This document shows, one piece after another, positions 63,405 through 64,000 of a stretch of 64,000 nucleotides of DNA. Every line of letters starts with the position of its first letter. The first letter of the stretch is position 1. Source of the stretch: Auanema rhodensis (lineage: Eukaryota > Nematoda > Chromadorea > Rhabditida > Rhabditidae); assembly GCA_964057225.1 (NCBI GenBank), contig OZ059894.1:21854476-21918475 (forward strand), written 5' to 3'. The position numbers were made by a program, and so were the translations under genes. Below the pieces are notes generated by a model, which made no database searches, was not told the DNA's origin, and was given only the letters and a program-made list of their open reading frames with translations.

Positions 63405-64000
63405 GGATTTTTAAGCTGCGTCGATCTGTGTTATCAGATTTGCGCTAGCTTAAAAATGCACCGAGATATCAACTGATATAAGTTCACACTTATATCCTCG
63501 ATTTTCACCCTGAAGAATTAATTTTTTCGTTGAATAACATTGTCCATCGTCTTTGCCTTAAAAAAAGGAATCTGAAAACATCTACTTTTTGCTAAATTAT
63601 TTTGAAATTTTTCGAAAAAATTTTTGTCAAAATGTTTTTGGAAGCAATGTTGAGTGTACATGGAAACTCAACATACACTAATGCATCATTTTTCAAACGA
63701 TCATAACTAATTTTTGTATCAAGCGTTTCTTGATGTAGTATAGTGCATTCGATGCGGATTTTTAAGCTGCGTCGATCTGTGTTATCAGATTTGCGCTAGC
63801 TTAAAAATGCACCGAGATATCAACTGATACAAGTTCACACTTATATCCTCGATTTTCACCCTGAAGAATTAATTTTTTCGTTGAATAACATTGTCTATCG
63901 TCTTTGCCTTGAAAAATGGAATCTAAAAAACATCTACTTTTTGCTAAATTATTTTGAAATTTTTCGAAAAAATTTTTGTCAAAATGTTTTTGGAAGCAAT
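63405..64000. repeat. Partial domain F unit cut by the window end
   Basis: One full AATCTGAAAAC monomer (63405-63755) and the first 245 bases of a 352-type GATAC monomer (63756-64000). The extra A is visible after GGAATCT at about 63924. The array clearly continues beyond the window. Confidence 0.92.

Larger units (their letters stand above)
1..64000. repeat. Satellite DNA array, about 351-bp monomer, 182 full copies
   Basis: The whole window is tandem head-to-tail copies of one monomer. Taking the GG of ggatttttaagctgcg as the arbitrary monomer start, starts fall at 1, 352, 703, 1054 and so on to 63756. No copy is inverted and no foreign sequence interrupts the array. The first monomer has 111 G+C in 351 bases (32%). 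Copies differ by a few substitutions each, and the differences recur as linked sets that define higher-order repeats. Long homogeneous arrays of this kind are typical of centromeric and pericentromeric heterochromatin in eukaryotes; that location is inference, since no flanking sequence is visible. The monomer is close to two nucleosome repeat lengths, a common size class for satellites. I do not recognise the family by name. Confidence 0.98.
52523..64000. repeat. Domain F: 6-mer HOR with 352-bp and 350-bp monomers
   Basis: The fullest unit runs: CCTTAAA with AATCTGAAAAC; 352-bp GATAC monomer with an extra A; CAAACAATC; CTTTCCC; 350-bp ATTATCTTG with GAAAAACTTTTG; and ATTATCTTG with CTCGATG. 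Units lie at 53928-56033, 58842-60947 (sixth monomer replaced by a second CTTTCCC type), 61299-63404 and, partly, 63405-64000. Each full unit is 2106 bp, since the +1 and -1 monomers cancel. Between the first and second units lie a repeated dimer (56034-56734), three monomers related to 51470-52522, and further copies up to 58841. Confidence 0.88.

Noticed and set aside
1-64000. CRISPR array
   Set aside because: The repeats are contiguous 351-bp units with no unique spacers between short repeats, and there are no cas genes.
1-64000. Primate alpha satellite or a CENP-B box satellite
   Set aside because: The period is 351 bp rather than a multiple of 171, I see no internal half-repeat, and I found no CENP-B box consensus.
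1-64000. Ribosomal DNA spacer repeats or telomeric repeats
   Set aside because: No rRNA gene sequence or short telomere-type repeat occurs anywhere in the window.

Overview
The window is one uninterrupted satellite-DNA array. From base 1 to base 64000 it consists of head-to-tail copies of a single monomer of about 351 bp, all in the same orientation. I count 182 complete monomers plus a final partial one of 245 bp. I see no gene, RNA gene, transposon insertion, telomeric repeat or unique spacer. The first monomer is about 32% G+C. By my count 165 complete monomers are exactly 351 bp; the others are five of 352, seven of 350 and five of 326 bp. These lengths sum exactly to the observed start of the last partial monomer (63756). 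Both window ends cut the array, so its full size is unknown.

The organism is a eukaryote, and the array is of the kind found in centromeric or pericentromeric heterochromatin. CpG is not depleted (12 CpG in the first monomer against about 9 expected), which argues against a heavily methylated vertebrate genome and fits an invertebrate such as an insect. I do not recognise the family and name no species.

The monomers are not randomly mixed. Linked variants divide the window into six neighbourhoods with their own higher-order repeats (HORs). Domain A (1-7371) has a 6-mer of 2106 bp. Domain B (7372-15093) has a 5-mer of 1755 bp in four copies. Domain C (15445-26899) has nested duplications, including a 2457-bp tract repeated 3109 bp downstream, and five monomers that share a 25-bp deletion. 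Domain D (26900-44449) has alternating dimers, a 7-mer of 2457 bp in two near-identical copies and a 3-mer of 1053 bp. Domain E (44450-52522) has a 6-mer of 2106 bp and a recurring dimer core. Domain F (52523-64000) has a 6-mer that again sums to 2106 bp although it contains one 352-bp and one 350-bp monomer.

Each monomer carries three inverted repeats able to form hairpins (offsets 3-53, 71-92 and 243-270), a near-palindrome centred on TTCGAA (201-219) and a cluster of A/T tracts (157-235). The patterns fit repeated unequal exchange, local amplification and replication slippage. In several places an intermediate or a chimeric monomer shows the step. The only open reading frames of note are five identical 70-codon frames on the minus strand. 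They exist only because one extra A opens the frame in the 352-bp monomers, and I regard them as non-coding. I found no undescribed protein or RNA system; what is of interest is the record of satellite evolution and the conserved fold-back elements.
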